Positions 17,765-28,200 of a stretch of 64,000 nt of DNA are shown here, piece after piece. The notes under the pieces are model-generated. The model worked only from the letters and a program-made list of their open reading frames with translations, did no database searches and had not been told where the DNA came from. The position numbers and the translations under genes were made by a program. How positions within the stretch are numbered: position 1 is the stretch's first letter; each line of letters begins with the position of its first letter. The stretch spans positions 186,001-250,000 of the forward strand of contig NC_008228.1 of the NCBI RefSeq assembly GCF_000014225.1. The letters run 5' to 3'. This DNA is from Paraglaciecola sp. T6c (GTDB lineage: Bacteria; Pseudomonadota; Gammaproteobacteria; Enterobacterales; Alteromonadaceae).

Positions 17765-19674
17765 AGCCTAAAGCCAAAATTCGCTTAGGCGATCTTCTTG
17801 TACAAGAAGGGATTATTAGCGAAGAACAATTGATGCAGACTCTTTCTGCACAAAAGCAAAGTGGCCGTAAATTAGGTTACATGCTTATTGAACTTGGCTT
17901 TATGACCGAGAATCAGTTGCTTACCTTTTTATCTCAGCATTTGGGTGTGCCATTAATTGATGTAACCCAATATCGGGTGTCGGTAGAAGCGGTATTGCTA
18001 CTGCCAGAGGTTCAGGCTCGACGTTACAGAGCGTTAGTGCTTGACGATAAAGGGGATCATTTACTGGTCGGTATGAGTGACCCCGCTGATTTGGCCGCTC
18101 TTGATATTTTATCTGGTGTGTTACCCAAACCTGTTAAAGTCGCTGTTGTTAGTGACGCGCAATTGTTCCAAGCGTACGATCGTTTCTACCGTCGTACGGA
18201 AGATATCGCTTCTTTCGCCCAAGAGTTAGCGGAAGAATACCAAGATGATGAAGAGTTTGATTTCGATACAGGCGTCGACAATGAGCAAGACACTGCCGTA
18301 GCCCGTTTACTGCAATCGATTTTTGAAGATGCACTACAAACCAAAGCCTCAGATATCCATATCGAACCGGACAGCGAGATGTTACGTATTCGCTTAAGGG
18401 TGGATGGCGTACTGCAAGAAAACATCATCAAGGAAAAGAACATAGCCTCAGCCTTAGTATTAAGGTTGAAGCTAATGTCTGGGCTCGATATTTCAGAGAA
18501 ACGCCTTCCACAGGATGGGCGGACGAATATGCGTATCAAAGGCCACTCCATCGATGTACGGGTCTCTACTATGCCAGTACAGAATGGTGAATCAGTGGTG
18601 ATGCGATTGCTTGATCAGTCAGCCGGTGTGCTTTCTCTCGAGCAAACCGGTATGCCAGCCGCCTTACTAAAACGCTTTCGAGTGTTATTGAGACGCCCCC
18701 ACGGTATGATTTTGGTTACGGGACCCACAGGCTCTGGTAAAACAACCACGCTTTACGGTGCGTTAAGTGAGTTAAATCAGCCTTCTGCTAAAATTATCAC
18801 AGTAGAAGACCCCGTCGAGTACCGCTTACCACGCATCAATCAAGTGCAGACCAATAGTAAGATTGGCTTGAATTTCTCCAATGTTTTACGCACAACACTA
18901 AGGCAAGATCCTGACATCATCATGGTCGGGGAAATGCGAGACCAAGAAACGGCGGAAATTGGTCTTCGAGGCGCTTTGACGGGTCACTTAGTGTTATCAA
19001 CCTTGCATACCAATGATGCTATCAGCAGTGCGGTACGTCTACTTGATATGGGAGCCCCAGGGTATTTAGTGGCGAGTTCTTTGCGCGCTGTTATCGCCCA
19101 GCGCTTGGTGCGTAAAGTGTGTGAAAGCTGCAGTGAGGCATACCAACCCACACGCGAAGAATCCTTGTGGCTGAAAAGTATCGACTCTCAAGTGGTTAAT
19201 GTGACGTTTCGCCGCGGCCGTGGCTGTCAAACCTGCAACAATACAGGCTATCGCGGCCGAGTAGGTGTGTTTGAGTTATTAGAAATGACAGAGAGCATGA
19301 TGAATGCATTGAAAACCAATGACTCTGTTCAGTTTGGCCAAGCTGCACTTCACAGCCCTGGCTTCGTGCCTTTGGCAAAAGTTGCATTAACGTATGCCAA
19401 AATGGGGATAACCACCGTCGATGAAGTATTGAAACTGATTGAAATGGTGGCTGATGAACAAGCACGAGAGCCAGGGCTAGAAGAAAACGCTGAACTTGTT
19501 GAAATGACAGAGACTCAATCCAGCCAAGCTGCCTCGCATGAGGGGAATGCAGAGTCTGGCGCATCGCCCACTTCAGCGGCTCGCTCTGAGAATAATAAAC
19601 CGACTCCATCAAGTGGTGAGTTCTCTTTCGAGCTAGAGCCTCGCGACGATGGCCCAGGCGGTAACAATGGCTAA
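17761..19674 (+). CDS. mshE: MSHA extension ATPase MshE with c-di-GMP-binding N-domain
   Basis: The 637-residue type II/IV secretion ATPase powers pilus assembly. The N-terminus has two tandem 24-residue MshEN motifs: RLGDLLVQEGIISEEQL (from residue 8) and KLGYMLIELGFMTENQLL. Both keep the Arg/Lys-Leu-Gly and Gly-hydrophobic pattern that binds c-di-GMP in Vibrio cholerae MshE. Walker A GPTGSGKT is at 321-328 and Walker B IIMVGEMRD near 386-394. A zinc-type tetracysteine (CESC...CQTC) is present. After the conserved domain ends, a Glu/Ser/Pro/Gly-rich tail of about 65 residues is added. The start overlaps mshN. Confidence 0.95.
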   Translation: MKPKAKIRLGDLLVQEGIISEEQLMQTLSAQKQSGRKLGYMLIELGFMTENQLLTFLSQHLGVPLIDVTQYRVSVEAVLLLPEVQARRYRALVLDDKGDHLLVGMSDPADLAALDILSGVLPKPVKVAVVSDAQLFQAYDRFYRRTEDIASFAQELAEEYQDDEEFDFDTGVDNEQDTAVARLLQSIFEDALQTKASDIHIEPDSEMLRIRLRVDGVLQENIIKEKNIASALVLRLKLMSGLDISEKRLPQDGRTNMRIKGHSIDVRVSTMPVQNGESVVMRLLDQSAGVLSLEQTGMPAALLKRFRVLLRRPHGMILVTGPTGSGKTTTLYGALSELNQPSAKIITVEDPVEYRLPRINQVQTNSKIGLNFSNVLRTTLRQDPDIIMVGEMRDQETAEIGLRGALTGHLVLSTLHTNDAISSAVRLLDMGAPGYLVASSLRAVIAQRLVRKVCESCSEAYQPTREESLWLKSIDSQVVNVTFRRGRGCQTCNNTGYRGRVGVFELLEMTESMMNALKTNDSVQFGQAALHSPGFVPLAKVALTYAKMGITTVDEVLKLIEMVADEQAREPGLEENAELVEMTETQSSQAASHEGNAESGASPTSAARSENNKPTPSSGEFSFELEPRDDGPGGNNG

Positions 19675-20884
19675 TTTCACCTACAAAGCGCGTAACGCGA
19701 GTGGTGAACTGGCCTCAGGTAGCCTAGAAGCGAGTGATGCTTCTAGTGTGGCGCAAATTTTACTTGGCCGAAAATTCACTCCAATTGAAATAAAAGAAGT
19801 GAGTGATTCTGCTAACGTGACTCTGAATTTATCCATATTCGCCCCGAACATAAAGCTCGAAGATTTGGTTATTTTCTCGCGTCAAATGTATTCGCTGACC
19901 AAATCTGGCATTCCGATAATTCGTTCAGTTAAGGGCTTGGCAGAGACCTCGAACAGCGAACGCATGACAAAAATTTTGAATGATGTGTGTGATCAATTAG
20001 AGCGAGGGCGCACGCTATCTTCGGCCCTGCATCGGCATAATAAAGTTTTCGGTCAGTTATTTGTTAGCATTGTGCACGTTGGGGAAAATACCGGTAGGCT
20101 GGATGAAGCCTTTCTTCAATTGTCAGACTATATGGAGCGCGAACAGGAAACTAGAAAACAAATCAAAGCGGCTACACGTTACCCAACATTTGTGATTTTG
20201 GCTGTCGTCGCTGCTTTAATCATTATGAATATATTTGTGATACCGGTCTTCGCCAATATGTTCTCTAGCTTTGGCGCTGAACTGCCGTTAATGACTCGCG
20301 TTTTATTAGCTACATCAGATTTTTTTATTACAAAGTGGCTGCATATGCTCATCTGCATTGGCCTAGCGATCTTTTTAGTCTTTAAATATATCAACACCCC
20401 AAAAGGCCGCTTTAATTGGGATCGCGCCAAGTTACGTTTACCCATTGTTGGGGGCATATTTGAGCGCACTTTACTCAGTCGTTTTGCCCGTAGTTTTTCT
20501 ATGATGTTGCGCTCCGGGGTTCCATTAACCACTGCCCTAAATTTGGTTGCAGATGCCGTCAGCAATGCCTTCATGGCTGATAGGATCGTGAAAATGCGCA
20601 AAAACATCGAAAAAGGTGAAAGCCTTTCACGGGTAGCAAGCTCAAGTAAGATGTTTACGCCTTTGGTGCTACAGATGATCAATGTAGGTGAAGAAACAGG
20701 CCGAGTAGATGAACTGCTAGGCGAAGCGGCCGAGTTTTACGAACGCGAAGTGGATTACGATTTGAAGAGCCTGACCTCTAAAATCGAGCCTATTCTTATT
20801 ATGGTCGTTGCCGCTATGGTGCTGGTACTGGCCTTGGGCATCTTTACACCAATGTGGAACATGATGGGAGCGATCCAAGGTTAA
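19667..20884 (+). CDS. mshG: MSHA inner-membrane platform protein MshG (PilC/GspF-like)
   Basis: The polytopic platform protein has 405 residues from the chosen start at 19667. It has two GspF/PilC (T2SSF) repeats at about 65-190 and 268-390. Membrane helices include TFVILAVVAALIIMNIFVIP and LIMVVAAMVLVLALGIF. It connects the cytoplasmic ATPase to pilin assembly. The ATG at 19667 has AGGCGG upstream and gives the canonical opening MANFTYKARN; an in-frame ATG at 19649 adds six residues. It overlaps mshE by 8 bases (ATGGCTAA). Confidence 0.93.
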   Translation: MANFTYKARNASGELASGSLEASDASSVAQILLGRKFTPIEIKEVSDSANVTLNLSIFAPNIKLEDLVIFSRQMYSLTKSGIPIIRSVKGLAETSNSERMTKILNDVCDQLERGRTLSSALHRHNKVFGQLFVSIVHVGENTGRLDEAFLQLSDYMEREQETRKQIKAATRYPTFVILAVVAALIIMNIFVIPVFANMFSSFGAELPLMTRVLLATSDFFITKWLHMLICIGLAIFLVFKYINTPKGRFNWDRAKLRLPIVGGIFERTLLSRFARSFSMMLRSGVPLTTALNLVADAVSNAFMADRIVKMRKNIEKGESLSRVASSSKMFTPLVLQMINVGEETGRVDELLGEAAEFYEREVDYDLKSLTSKIEPILIMVVAAMVLVLALGIFTPMWNMMGAIQG

Positions 20885-20887
20885 GCT

Positions 20888-21400
20888 ATGCGTAGAAATG
20901 AAGCCTCTGATGAACGAGAACGTAGCCTCTTTAGCAATTTGATTGTAGTGGTCGTGTTCACCTCACTTATTCTGGGGTTTATCGTTTATTTTAATGACAG
21001 CAGTCCAAGTATTCGTAAGGTAGCGCTGCAGAACTTAGTCGAGCAGTTCACTAAGAGTACCTTGAACGCGCATTGGCAGTGGCAAAATGAGGGCAGACCC
21101 AGCAGTATTTTGTTGATTGAATACGATACTCAGGGCAATGAAACAGGCAGACACCCACTGTCGATGAGCCACCTAGGTTGGCCAAAGCTAGAACCAACCA
21201 GTGAGGGATGTGCTGCTTTATGGCGAGACGTACTGGATACAGAATTAGAAGTTGAAGGGTTCAAAATGTACGCTGAATTTTATGATGGTGTGCAAATTAA
21301 CAATAATGCTCTGTCTTCAATCTGTCGATATAGATTATCAACAGGGCCTTATTTTGAGTACAAAGTGTATACGGGACAGGTTTCCAAAATTATAAGTTAA
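20888..21400 (+). CDS. mshF: MSHA biogenesis protein MshF
   Basis: The 170-residue protein has one N-terminal membrane helix (about 15-37) and a short coiled, then mixed domain. It carries two cysteines in the C-terminal half (EGCAALWRD and SSICRYRLS), possibly disulfide bonded. It occupies the MshF position between mshG and mshB and starts 3 bases after the mshG stop. Assignment is by position and general fit; the sequence itself is poorly conserved in this family. Confidence 0.78.
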   Translation: MRRNEASDERERSLFSNLIVVVVFTSLILGFIVYFNDSSPSIRKVALQNLVEQFTKSTLNAHWQWQNEGRPSSILLIEYDTQGNETGRHPLSMSHLGWPKLEPTSEGCAALWRDVLDTELEVEGFKMYAEFYDGVQINNNALSSICRYRLSTGPYFEYKVYTGQVSKIIS

Positions 21401-21417
21401 CCTAATGGATAAAAAAT

Positions 21418-22056
21418 ATGACGAAATTAGCTAGATCACAATACCAAACCTTTGCTAAAGGCGGCGTTCAGCGTCAGCGAGGGTTTACTTTAATTGAATT
21501 GGTCATAGTCGTAGTTATTTTAGGTTTGTTAGCTGCTACCGCTTTGCCGCGCTTACTTGATGTGACGGAAGAGGCTGAAGATGCCACGGTCGAGGGGGTA
21601 GCGGGTGGCTATGCAACGGGTGTTGGCTTAGTGCGAGCTCAGTGGGAAATTGAAGGGCGGCCGAAGGAAAACTTTGCCACTAATCTAAGTTTTGTGACCA
21701 TCGACGATATTCGTATTGGCGTTGATCAGGATACTGGATATCCGACAGGACAACTTGATACTGACAGCAGTACTGAAGATACACAGATAAGCTTGTTAGA
21801 TTGTGAGAGTATTTTTAACTTAATCATGCAAAGCGCGCCAACAATTTCATCTGATTGGAATGAACGTCCGTTTGATGATCACCGTTATTTTACTCGCCAA
21901 AGCGAAGGAAATGGCTCTGGGGGAAATGATCTTTGTTATTATTATTTAACCCAAACGATAAAAAACGATACCAATGAGCCTGTTGACAATACTGCTGGCA
22001 ATGGTTTTATATACGATCCCCGTATCGGGCAAGTGATTGTTTTTAGTAACAATTAG
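21418..22056 (+). CDS. mshB: MSHA minor pilin MshB
   Basis: The 212-residue type IV prepilin has prepilin-peptidase site RQRG^FTLIE after residue 22 and the conserved Glu at +5. A hydrophobic helix follows (VIVVVILGLLAATALPRLLDV). The 22-residue leader is longer than that of the other pilins here, though internal starts are lacking. The C-terminal half has a Cys pair (LLDCESIF and NDLCYYY) that may form the D-loop disulfide. Its place just before mshA fits MshB. Confidence 0.88.
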   Translation: MTKLARSQYQTFAKGGVQRQRGFTLIELVIVVVILGLLAATALPRLLDVTEEAEDATVEGVAGGYATGVGLVRAQWEIEGRPKENFATNLSFVTIDDIRIGVDQDTGYPTGQLDTDSSTEDTQISLLDCESIFNLIMQSAPTISSDWNERPFDDHRYFTRQSEGNGSGGNDLCYYYLTQTIKNDTNEPVDNTAGNGFIYDPRIGQVIVFSNN

Positions 22057-22159
22057 TCAATTATTTGACACGCTACCATTTGCTAATGGCCTGTGCCTGC
22101 TCGAGTGGTTAAAATAAAAAAAGTTTAGAATTTCAAATTCAGCAAGTGGGAGAAACATT
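22057..22159 (+). promoter_or_regulatory. mshB-mshA intergenic region
   Basis: A 103-base gap precedes the major pilin gene, the largest inside the cluster, and may host a separate mshA promoter. TTGACA is at 22065-22070, but no matching -10 lies at 16-18 bases. TAGAAT at 22126-22131 has no good -35. A GTGGGAG ribosome site precedes mshA. I infer a promoter from the need for abundant pilin, not from a convincing box. Confidence 0.3.
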
Positions 22160-22720
22160 ATGCAAAGCAGCAAACAACAGGGTGGTTTTACTCTAATAGA
22201 ATTAATTATTGTTATCGTTATTTTAGGTATTTTGGCGGTAACCGCTGCACCTAAATTTCTCGATATTCAAGGTGACGCTCGCGCTTCAGTTGTGAGCGGA
22301 ATGGAAGGTGCAATGAAATCAGCAAGCGACATTATTCACGCTAAGTCGTTGCTAAATGGGACTAATTCATCCGCCGCGGCGACAATTACACTTGCGAATA
22401 CTCAAACAATTCAGACTGACTACGGTTATGCACGGCATGACTGGGAAGATGCGTGGGATGAAATGTTGGATGCCACCGTTACTGTTCGCACGAGTGGCTC
22501 ATGCGTGACCGAGTTTTGCGTTGATGAGTCACAGGATATAGGCACTGATCTTACTGCCGATGGTTTCGCTACGCTACCGAATCAAAGTACTGTCGCTTTG
22601 ATTGTTTATCCCAATGGAACAACTAACGCGGGTGCCTGTTATGCTTATTATATTCATGATGAAGCAGCAACAGCCGAGGGGGCTGAGCCTGTTATCGGAA
22701 GCATTACCACCGGTTGTTAA
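22160..22720 (+). CDS. mshA: MSHA major pilin MshA
   Basis: The 186-residue prepilin has a short 9-residue leader, cleavage site QQGG^FTLIE and helix ELIIVIVILGILAVTAAPKFLDI. The post-helix region DARASVVSGMEGAMKSASDIIHAKS is characteristic of MshA. Two cysteine pairs are visible (GSCVTEFC; GACYAYY and a terminal Cys). It forms the mannose-sensitive haemagglutinin pilus fibre used for surface attachment. It has the best ribosome site of the pilin genes, in line with high expression. Confidence 0.93.
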   Translation: MQSSKQQGGFTLIELIIVIVILGILAVTAAPKFLDIQGDARASVVSGMEGAMKSASDIIHAKSLLNGTNSSAAATITLANTQTIQTDYGYARHDWEDAWDEMLDATVTVRTSGSCVTEFCVDESQDIGTDLTADGFATLPNQSTVALIVYPNGTTNAGACYAYYIHDEAATAEGAEPVIGSITTGC

Positions 22721-22802
22721 GCATAACGAGTCGAAGCTGCTGGGTAGGTATTCCTTAGCTCAGTATTTGGTCTCCGGCGTTACCGTTTATGGAGTGAAAT
22801 GA

Positions 22803-23369
22803 ATGAGAAACGTGCGTAGCAAAAACACATTACCTGTTATTGCTGCGCATCGTGGTTTTACACTGGTTGAACTTGTCGTCGTGATCCTGATTATTGGTGT
22901 ACTTGCAGTATCTGCTGCAAGTCGGTTTGATAGCACCGGATACGCCGAATACAGTTACCAGTCTCGTTTACTATCCGCGCTGCGAGCCATGCAGCAACGC
23001 GCCATGCAAGATACCCGTGCAGATTATTGCTTCCAAATAAACTTCAATATTTCCAATCCTGGCTTTGGCCCGCCTACGCTTAGTTATCGTAACAACACCC
23101 CTGCTGAGCATACCGCGACTTGCGCTACTGCGATTAATTACACCACACCTGAATTCTTACGCACCAGTAATGGTGAAATCGCTGCTGACGGTATTGGCCT
23201 GAGCACGTTAGACACAGGAAATGGTGCATTTAATTGGATACGATTTGATAGCCTAGGTCGCCCATTGACAAGTGCTGGCAGTTGCCAAGCCACTTGCCGC
23301 ATAACCTTTCAGGGAACGCAATCCCCGGCCATTTGCGTAGAAAGCGAAGGATATATTCGTGAGTGTTAA
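22803..23369 (+). CDS. mshC: MSHA minor pilin MshC
   Basis: The 188-residue prepilin has an 18-residue leader, cleavage site AHRG^FTLVE and a typical hydrophobic helix. The globular domain has several cysteines, including CQATCRITF and a C-terminal CVESEGYIREC. It follows mshA after 82 bases and starts with GGAGTG upstream. The 3' end overlaps mshD by 11 bases. Minor pilins of this sort form the tip complex that primes assembly. Confidence 0.88.
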   Translation: MRNVRSKNTLPVIAAHRGFTLVELVVVILIIGVLAVSAASRFDSTGYAEYSYQSRLLSALRAMQQRAMQDTRADYCFQINFNISNPGFGPPTLSYRNNTPAEHTATCATAINYTTPEFLRTSNGEIAADGIGLSTLDTGNGAFNWIRFDSLGRPLTSAGSCQATCRITFQGTQSPAICVESEGYIREC

Positions 23370-23928
23370 CCGAGGTGCTATCCGGTTCGGGCTGAATCTA
23401 GGCTTTACGCTAATAGAATTAGTCATAGGTATGTTGGTCTTCGCTATCGCGATGACGTTCTTCATTGGTCTTATCGTTCCGCAAACTACCCGCAGTATTG
23501 ACCCTATATTTCAAGTCAGGGCGACGGAACTTGCCCAGTCACTGCTTAACGAAATTAGCAGCAAGTCGTTCGATGAGCATTCTAGTCGCAACGCCAGTGA
23601 ACGTTGTGGAGATGGTAGCGCTCCAACTTGCACGCTGCCGAATGCTTTAGGACCAGACAGTGAAAACCGAAGTGCGTATAACGATGTGGATGACTTTAAC
23701 GGTTTAGATGAAAGGGACGGCACTATTCTTAGTGCGACAGGCGGCACAATAGGCATCAATGGGCGTAACTTATATCAGGGATTTCGGGCCAACGTTTCGG
23801 TCTTTTACGATGCTGATTTAAACGGCACAAACGATGGTGCAGTGGGTGCTGCGAAACTGATCACCGTAAGAATAACAACCCCTAGTAGTGAGGAAATTGT
23901 TTTTTCGACCTACAGGTACAACTACTGA
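23359..23928 (+). CDS. mshD: MSHA minor pilin MshD
   Basis: The 189-residue prepilin-like protein starts at a GTG (23359) inside mshC. The leader is 15 residues with the site LNLG^FTLIE. The helix contains Gly-Met (ELVIGMLVFAIAMTFFIGL), as in GspI/PilV-type minor pilins, and Glu+5 is kept. One cysteine pair (RCGDGSAPTC) is visible. The stop codon shares one base with the mshO start (TGATG). Confidence 0.87.
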   Translation: MSVNRGAIRFGLNLGFTLIELVIGMLVFAIAMTFFIGLIVPQTTRSIDPIFQVRATELAQSLLNEISSKSFDEHSSRNASERCGDGSAPTCTLPNALGPDSENRSAYNDVDDFNGLDERDGTILSATGGTIGINGRNLYQGFRANVSVFYDADLNGTNDGAVGAAKLITVRITTPSSEEIVFSTYRYNY

Positions 23929-24770
23929 TGACTTCACGACATGCATTAGGCCGACACAAGGGCTTTACTTTGGTTGAGCTGGTCACAGTGATTATTGTGC
24001 TGGGTATTGTGTCTATTGGTGTCACCAGCTTTATTCGCTCTGGTGTGCAGATTTTTAATGATGTGAGCGAGCGAGATGAACTCTTAAGTCAAAGTCGTTT
24101 TGTGATTGAGCGCTTAAATCGAGAGTTGCGCAGTTCAGTACCTAATAGCGCCCGCGTCAAACTAGAAAATAGCGCCCAGTGTTTAGAGTTTGTGCCTACA
24201 ATATGGGCCACTTATTACACGCGTTTACCATTAGAACCCTCTACAGAGCGAACAGTAAATACTGTTGAATTGGGTGATGCTAATGATCAGTTTTCAATCA
24301 CAAGTGGTGATATGGCTGTGGTTTATCCTACCGATAGTCAAGATGTGTATGACGTTAATGAGGAAAAGCGACGGACCGTTTTATCTTGCACTGACAGCGG
24401 TGATGGTGATTGCACGACAAATGATAGCGCTGAGCATTTAGCGACATTAACCGTCGATGGTGCATTTGCCGATGTGTCTCCTGCCTCACGATTATACATA
24501 GTGCGAAATGCAGTAAGTTACTGCATACGCGGAGGGAGCATGTTTAGACATCAAGCCTCGATAGGACAGGATCAAACAGCGTTTACCTTGGGGGGCACCT
24601 TAATGGCTGAAAATATCGTCAATGATCTTGCCAATCCAGCAGAGCTGCCATTCACCATACAAAATGCTACCTTGAATCGAAATAGCTTAATACAAATCTT
24701 GCTCGCGTTTGAGCTAAATGATGAAACAATTAACCTCAGTAGTGATATTCATGTGCCCAATGTCCCATAA
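23928..24770 (+). CDS. mshO: MSHA minor pilin MshO
   Basis: The 280-residue prepilin has a 12-residue leader, the site GRHKG^FTLVE and the helix VTVIIVLGIVSIGVTSFI. It is larger than the other minor pilins, as is usual for MshO (PilW/GspJ-like). Cysteines include SCTDSGDGDC. It overlaps mshD by one base and mshP at its 3' end, showing tight translational coupling. Confidence 0.88.
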   Translation: MTSRHALGRHKGFTLVELVTVIIVLGIVSIGVTSFIRSGVQIFNDVSERDELLSQSRFVIERLNRELRSSVPNSARVKLENSAQCLEFVPTIWATYYTRLPLEPSTERTVNTVELGDANDQFSITSGDMAVVYPTDSQDVYDVNEEKRRTVLSCTDSGDGDCTTNDSAEHLATLTVDGAFADVSPASRLYIVRNAVSYCIRGGSMFRHQASIGQDQTAFTLGGTLMAENIVNDLANPAELPFTIQNATLNRNSLIQILLAFELNDETINLSSDIHVPNVP

Positions 24771-25200
24771 ACGCCTTTGCGCTGAGCAACCTCGCGGCCT
24801 GAGAAAGCAACGCGGCAGCATGTTGGTTATCGCACTGTTTATTATCATCGTTTTGGCGATTTTAGGTTTAGCTATGCTTAGAATGCTGGCAGCCTCTGCC
24901 GATAGTGTTGTCAGTGAAGTGTATGGGCAAAGAGCATTGAACGCTGCAAGAGCAGGCGTAGAGCGTTCCATTGCAGCAGCGTTTCCCGTCGTTGGGGTAA
25001 GTAATTGCATGGCCTCTGATAATTTTACCTTCACCAGTACCCCAGGACTTGCGAACTGCGGGTATCAAAGCAGTTGTGCCGTGGTCTCGGTTGTAGACGA
25101 TGGTGACAGCTACCAATATTTTAGATTTACTGCTCAAGGGCAATGCATTGCGGGTGACACAGTCGTCAGTCGCAACGTATCGGTTGATGGGATCCAGTAA
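24751..25200 (+). CDS. mshP: MSHA biogenesis protein MshP (PilX-like)
   Basis: The protein has one N-terminal membrane helix (SMLVIALFIIIVLAILGLAML) of the PilX-N type, without the Gly-Phe cleavage site and Glu+5 of the true pilins. A small domain with four cysteines follows. From the start chosen here it has 149 residues. The frame opens at 24718, but ATG codons at 24751 or 24760 give a leader closer to relatives and a shorter overlap with mshO. The stop overlaps the mshQ ATG (TAATG). Confidence 0.82.
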   Translation: MCPMSHKRLCAEQPRGLRKQRGSMLVIALFIIIVLAILGLAMLRMLAASADSVVSEVYGQRALNAARAGVERSIAAAFPVVGVSNCMASDNFTFTSTPGLANCGYQSSCAVVSVVDDGDSYQYFRFTAQGQCIAGDTVVSRNVSVDGIQ

Positions 25201-28200
25201 TGAAAGGGATAAGAGCAATACACAAACGTATCGGCCGTTTTAATTCACTTATTTTGCTCTTGATGTTGAATATGCTCAGTTGTTCGCAGGTACTCGCCGA
25301 CACGCTATGTTCAGACACAGAAACATCACGTGCTCGCGGGGCGTTATTTGATTCCGGCGGGGCAAGTGGTAATTATGCCAATAATGAGGACTGTGAGTTT
25401 ACTATTCGTGCTCCTCAGGGAGGGGCTATTACGCTCAGCTTTTCTGACTTTGATTACGAAGAAAACTACGACTTTTTTTCTGTATATGATGGTGAAAATG
25501 TCAGTGCGCCACTTTTAGGGACTTTCAGTGGCTCAAATCTTCCGTCTGTATTGGTGGCTACCTCAGGCACCATGTTTATCGAGCATAGCACAGATGGTTC
25601 AGCTGTAAGGCAAGGCTTAGCGGCCACTTGGTCCATCAGTAGTAATAGTTGTAGTACCGAGACCTTCAATATGGCTGATCATTTTCCATCTGCCAGCTAC
25701 AGTGCTTCTTCGGGCTCTGCGCCTTGGAGCTCCGATTGGCTAGAGGCAGGAGAGTCTGATGGCCCGGCACGCGGGTATTTGCGGGTTAATAATTCACTTT
25801 GTTCATCCGGTAACTGTTTGCGCTTAGGGGTTGTCGCATCTGAAAACCCACGTTCTTATAGCGCGCGATTCGTGTACCGAAGGTTGAACTTATCCGATGC
25901 CGTTACTGCTCAACTTAATTTTAATTACCGAGTCGGTCACAATGCAGGTGAATCTTTAATAAGGCTTGGCATCTCCACCAACGGTGGCAGTACTTGGACG
26001 AATTTGAAAGATTACACGATCACCGCCAGCAACTTTTCTAGTACAGCGCAAAGTTTCGATATCAGTGCTTTTATCGGCAGTAATGTTGCTATTGGCTTTC
26101 AGGTCAGTGGTACAAATTCTGAATCGGGCTTCTATGTGGATGATATCAACGTCAGTGCGGCAAAGGCGGAAGTCTGTGACGGCCCGGCGATAGCTTTTTA
26201 CCAGTTCGAACAAGAAGAGTGGGCGACAACGAACAGCGTTATTGATTCTTCAGCGTCAGGATATGATGCATCACCCTTGGGGGATGCATTTCCAACATTT
26301 CCTAGTATTCAAACGTCTTGCCAAGTGATGAGTGTTCCGAAAAATTCTGATGCAAATATTAGCGCGGGCATAGACACTGAGCTTAGAGTAGACACCGATA
26401 TCGGCGACAAGGGCACAATATCGTTTTGGTATCGCAGTGCATTGGCGTGGAGCAATGGGAGGGGAAGGCAGCTTTTTGATGCTTCGACTTGGATAGGCAA
26501 TGCAAACTCTAAATATTTTAATCTTAGCCTACGCAATGGGACTTTACGTTTTGGCCTAGAGGACACTACCGATAATGATGCTGCTGCCAGTGTGAGTGGG
26601 TTAACCTTTGCCCCTTATGAGTGGGTGCATATTGCAGTGACTTATGATTACAGCAAAGATAGCGCTGTAATTTTTATCAACGGCCGTCAAGCCAGTCAAA
26701 CATCAGACCTGGGACTGAATGGTGACATGCCAGTCTTGGACACGTTATACATAGGAGATAACCGCAGTCTATACAATTTTGCCGATTCGCCGGCTAACTC
26801 TGCAGACGGTGAATTCGATGACGTACGTATCTACGATTACGCGCAAAGTCAAAGTCAGGTCAATACAGACCTAGACAATGTCTCACCTTGTGCTGTGGCT
26901 CCTGTTGCGATTTACGAGTTTGAGCAGGTGGAATTTAATGGCAGTCAAAGCATATTAGATAGCACAAGTAACCAGCGCCATGCATCGCCTTTGGGTGAAG
27001 TGGTTTCTGTGTTATCAACGGCCCAGGTTTCCTGCCGATTTGCGGATGTGCCAATGAACACAGATGCAACGGTAATAGATACTATTGATAGCGGATTCTC
27101 ACCGAATGATATTGGCCAAGCCGGGACCATATCCTTTTGGTATCGCAGTAACGAAGATTGGTCGAGTAACAATGCACGGCAGTTATTCGACGCCTCTACC
27201 GATGCTGGAAACTCTAATTCAACCGCTAAGTATTTTTATTTAAGCCTACGTGCATCCACCTTGTATTTTGGTTTAGAGGATATTGATGATAGGGACGCCG
27301 AAGCTATTGTTTCCGGGTTAAATTTTTCTGCAGGTGAGTGGGTACATGTAGCCGTGGGCTATGACTATGCGGCAAAAACAGCCGTTATTCATATTAATGG
27401 GGCTGAAGCGGGCAGATCGAATAGTTTAAATTTGAATAACAACATCGCCCAATTTAACACATTGTATTTTGGTGATAACCGCTCGGACTATATTGTAACG
27501 AACATGACAGCGAACTCCGCCAACGGCCAGTTTGATAATATTCGTGTGAATGCTTATGTGCAAAACAGCACAGAAATTACACAGGACATGAACGCAATCG
27601 CCACATGCCAATCTATCCATCACTATCAATTGGAGCATGATGGTCAAGGATTAACCTGTGAAACAGAAAACATCTCTATAAAAGCCTGTGCAGACGAGAA
27701 TTGCACCCAATTGTATACCGAAACAAGCAGCGTAGAGTTAGCTCCAGATGGTTGGAGGGCTGGGAACCCATTGGTGTTTACTGGCGAAATTATCAATACA
27801 CCTCTGGCAGTGTTAGAGCCTGAATTAGCAACATTAGACATAGTGCGTGCTAATCCCTCTGCGCCTTTACGCTGCCTAAATACTGGGTCAGGCATAGAAA
27901 GCTGCGACATCAATTTCGTCGATGCGGGATTTGAGTTTATCGGTGAACAAGTGACGGATAAGTTTTTGCCTGATCAGTTGTCACAAGCTAATTTTGTTGG
28001 GGCAAATTTGCGCGCAGTTCAAAACGATAACGGCGTGTGCAAAGCATTATTACAAGGGCAACAAGATGTCACTTTCGGGGTGAATTGTGTTTCGCCAAAT
28101 CGTTGTTTAACTGATTTTAGCGGTATCGATGTGAGTGCTTCCCCAGATGGTGAATCCACGGGTATTGTCTCTCTTACTTTTGACGCTGACGGCGTGGCAT

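Noticed and set aside
20179-20682. 167-codon minus-strand frame in mshG
   Set aside because: Antisense shadow of a clear GspF-type gene.
22087-22100. Sigma54-like TGGC-TGC element before mshA
   Set aside because: The GG and GC are 9 bases apart instead of the strict 10, and the flanking consensus is poor.
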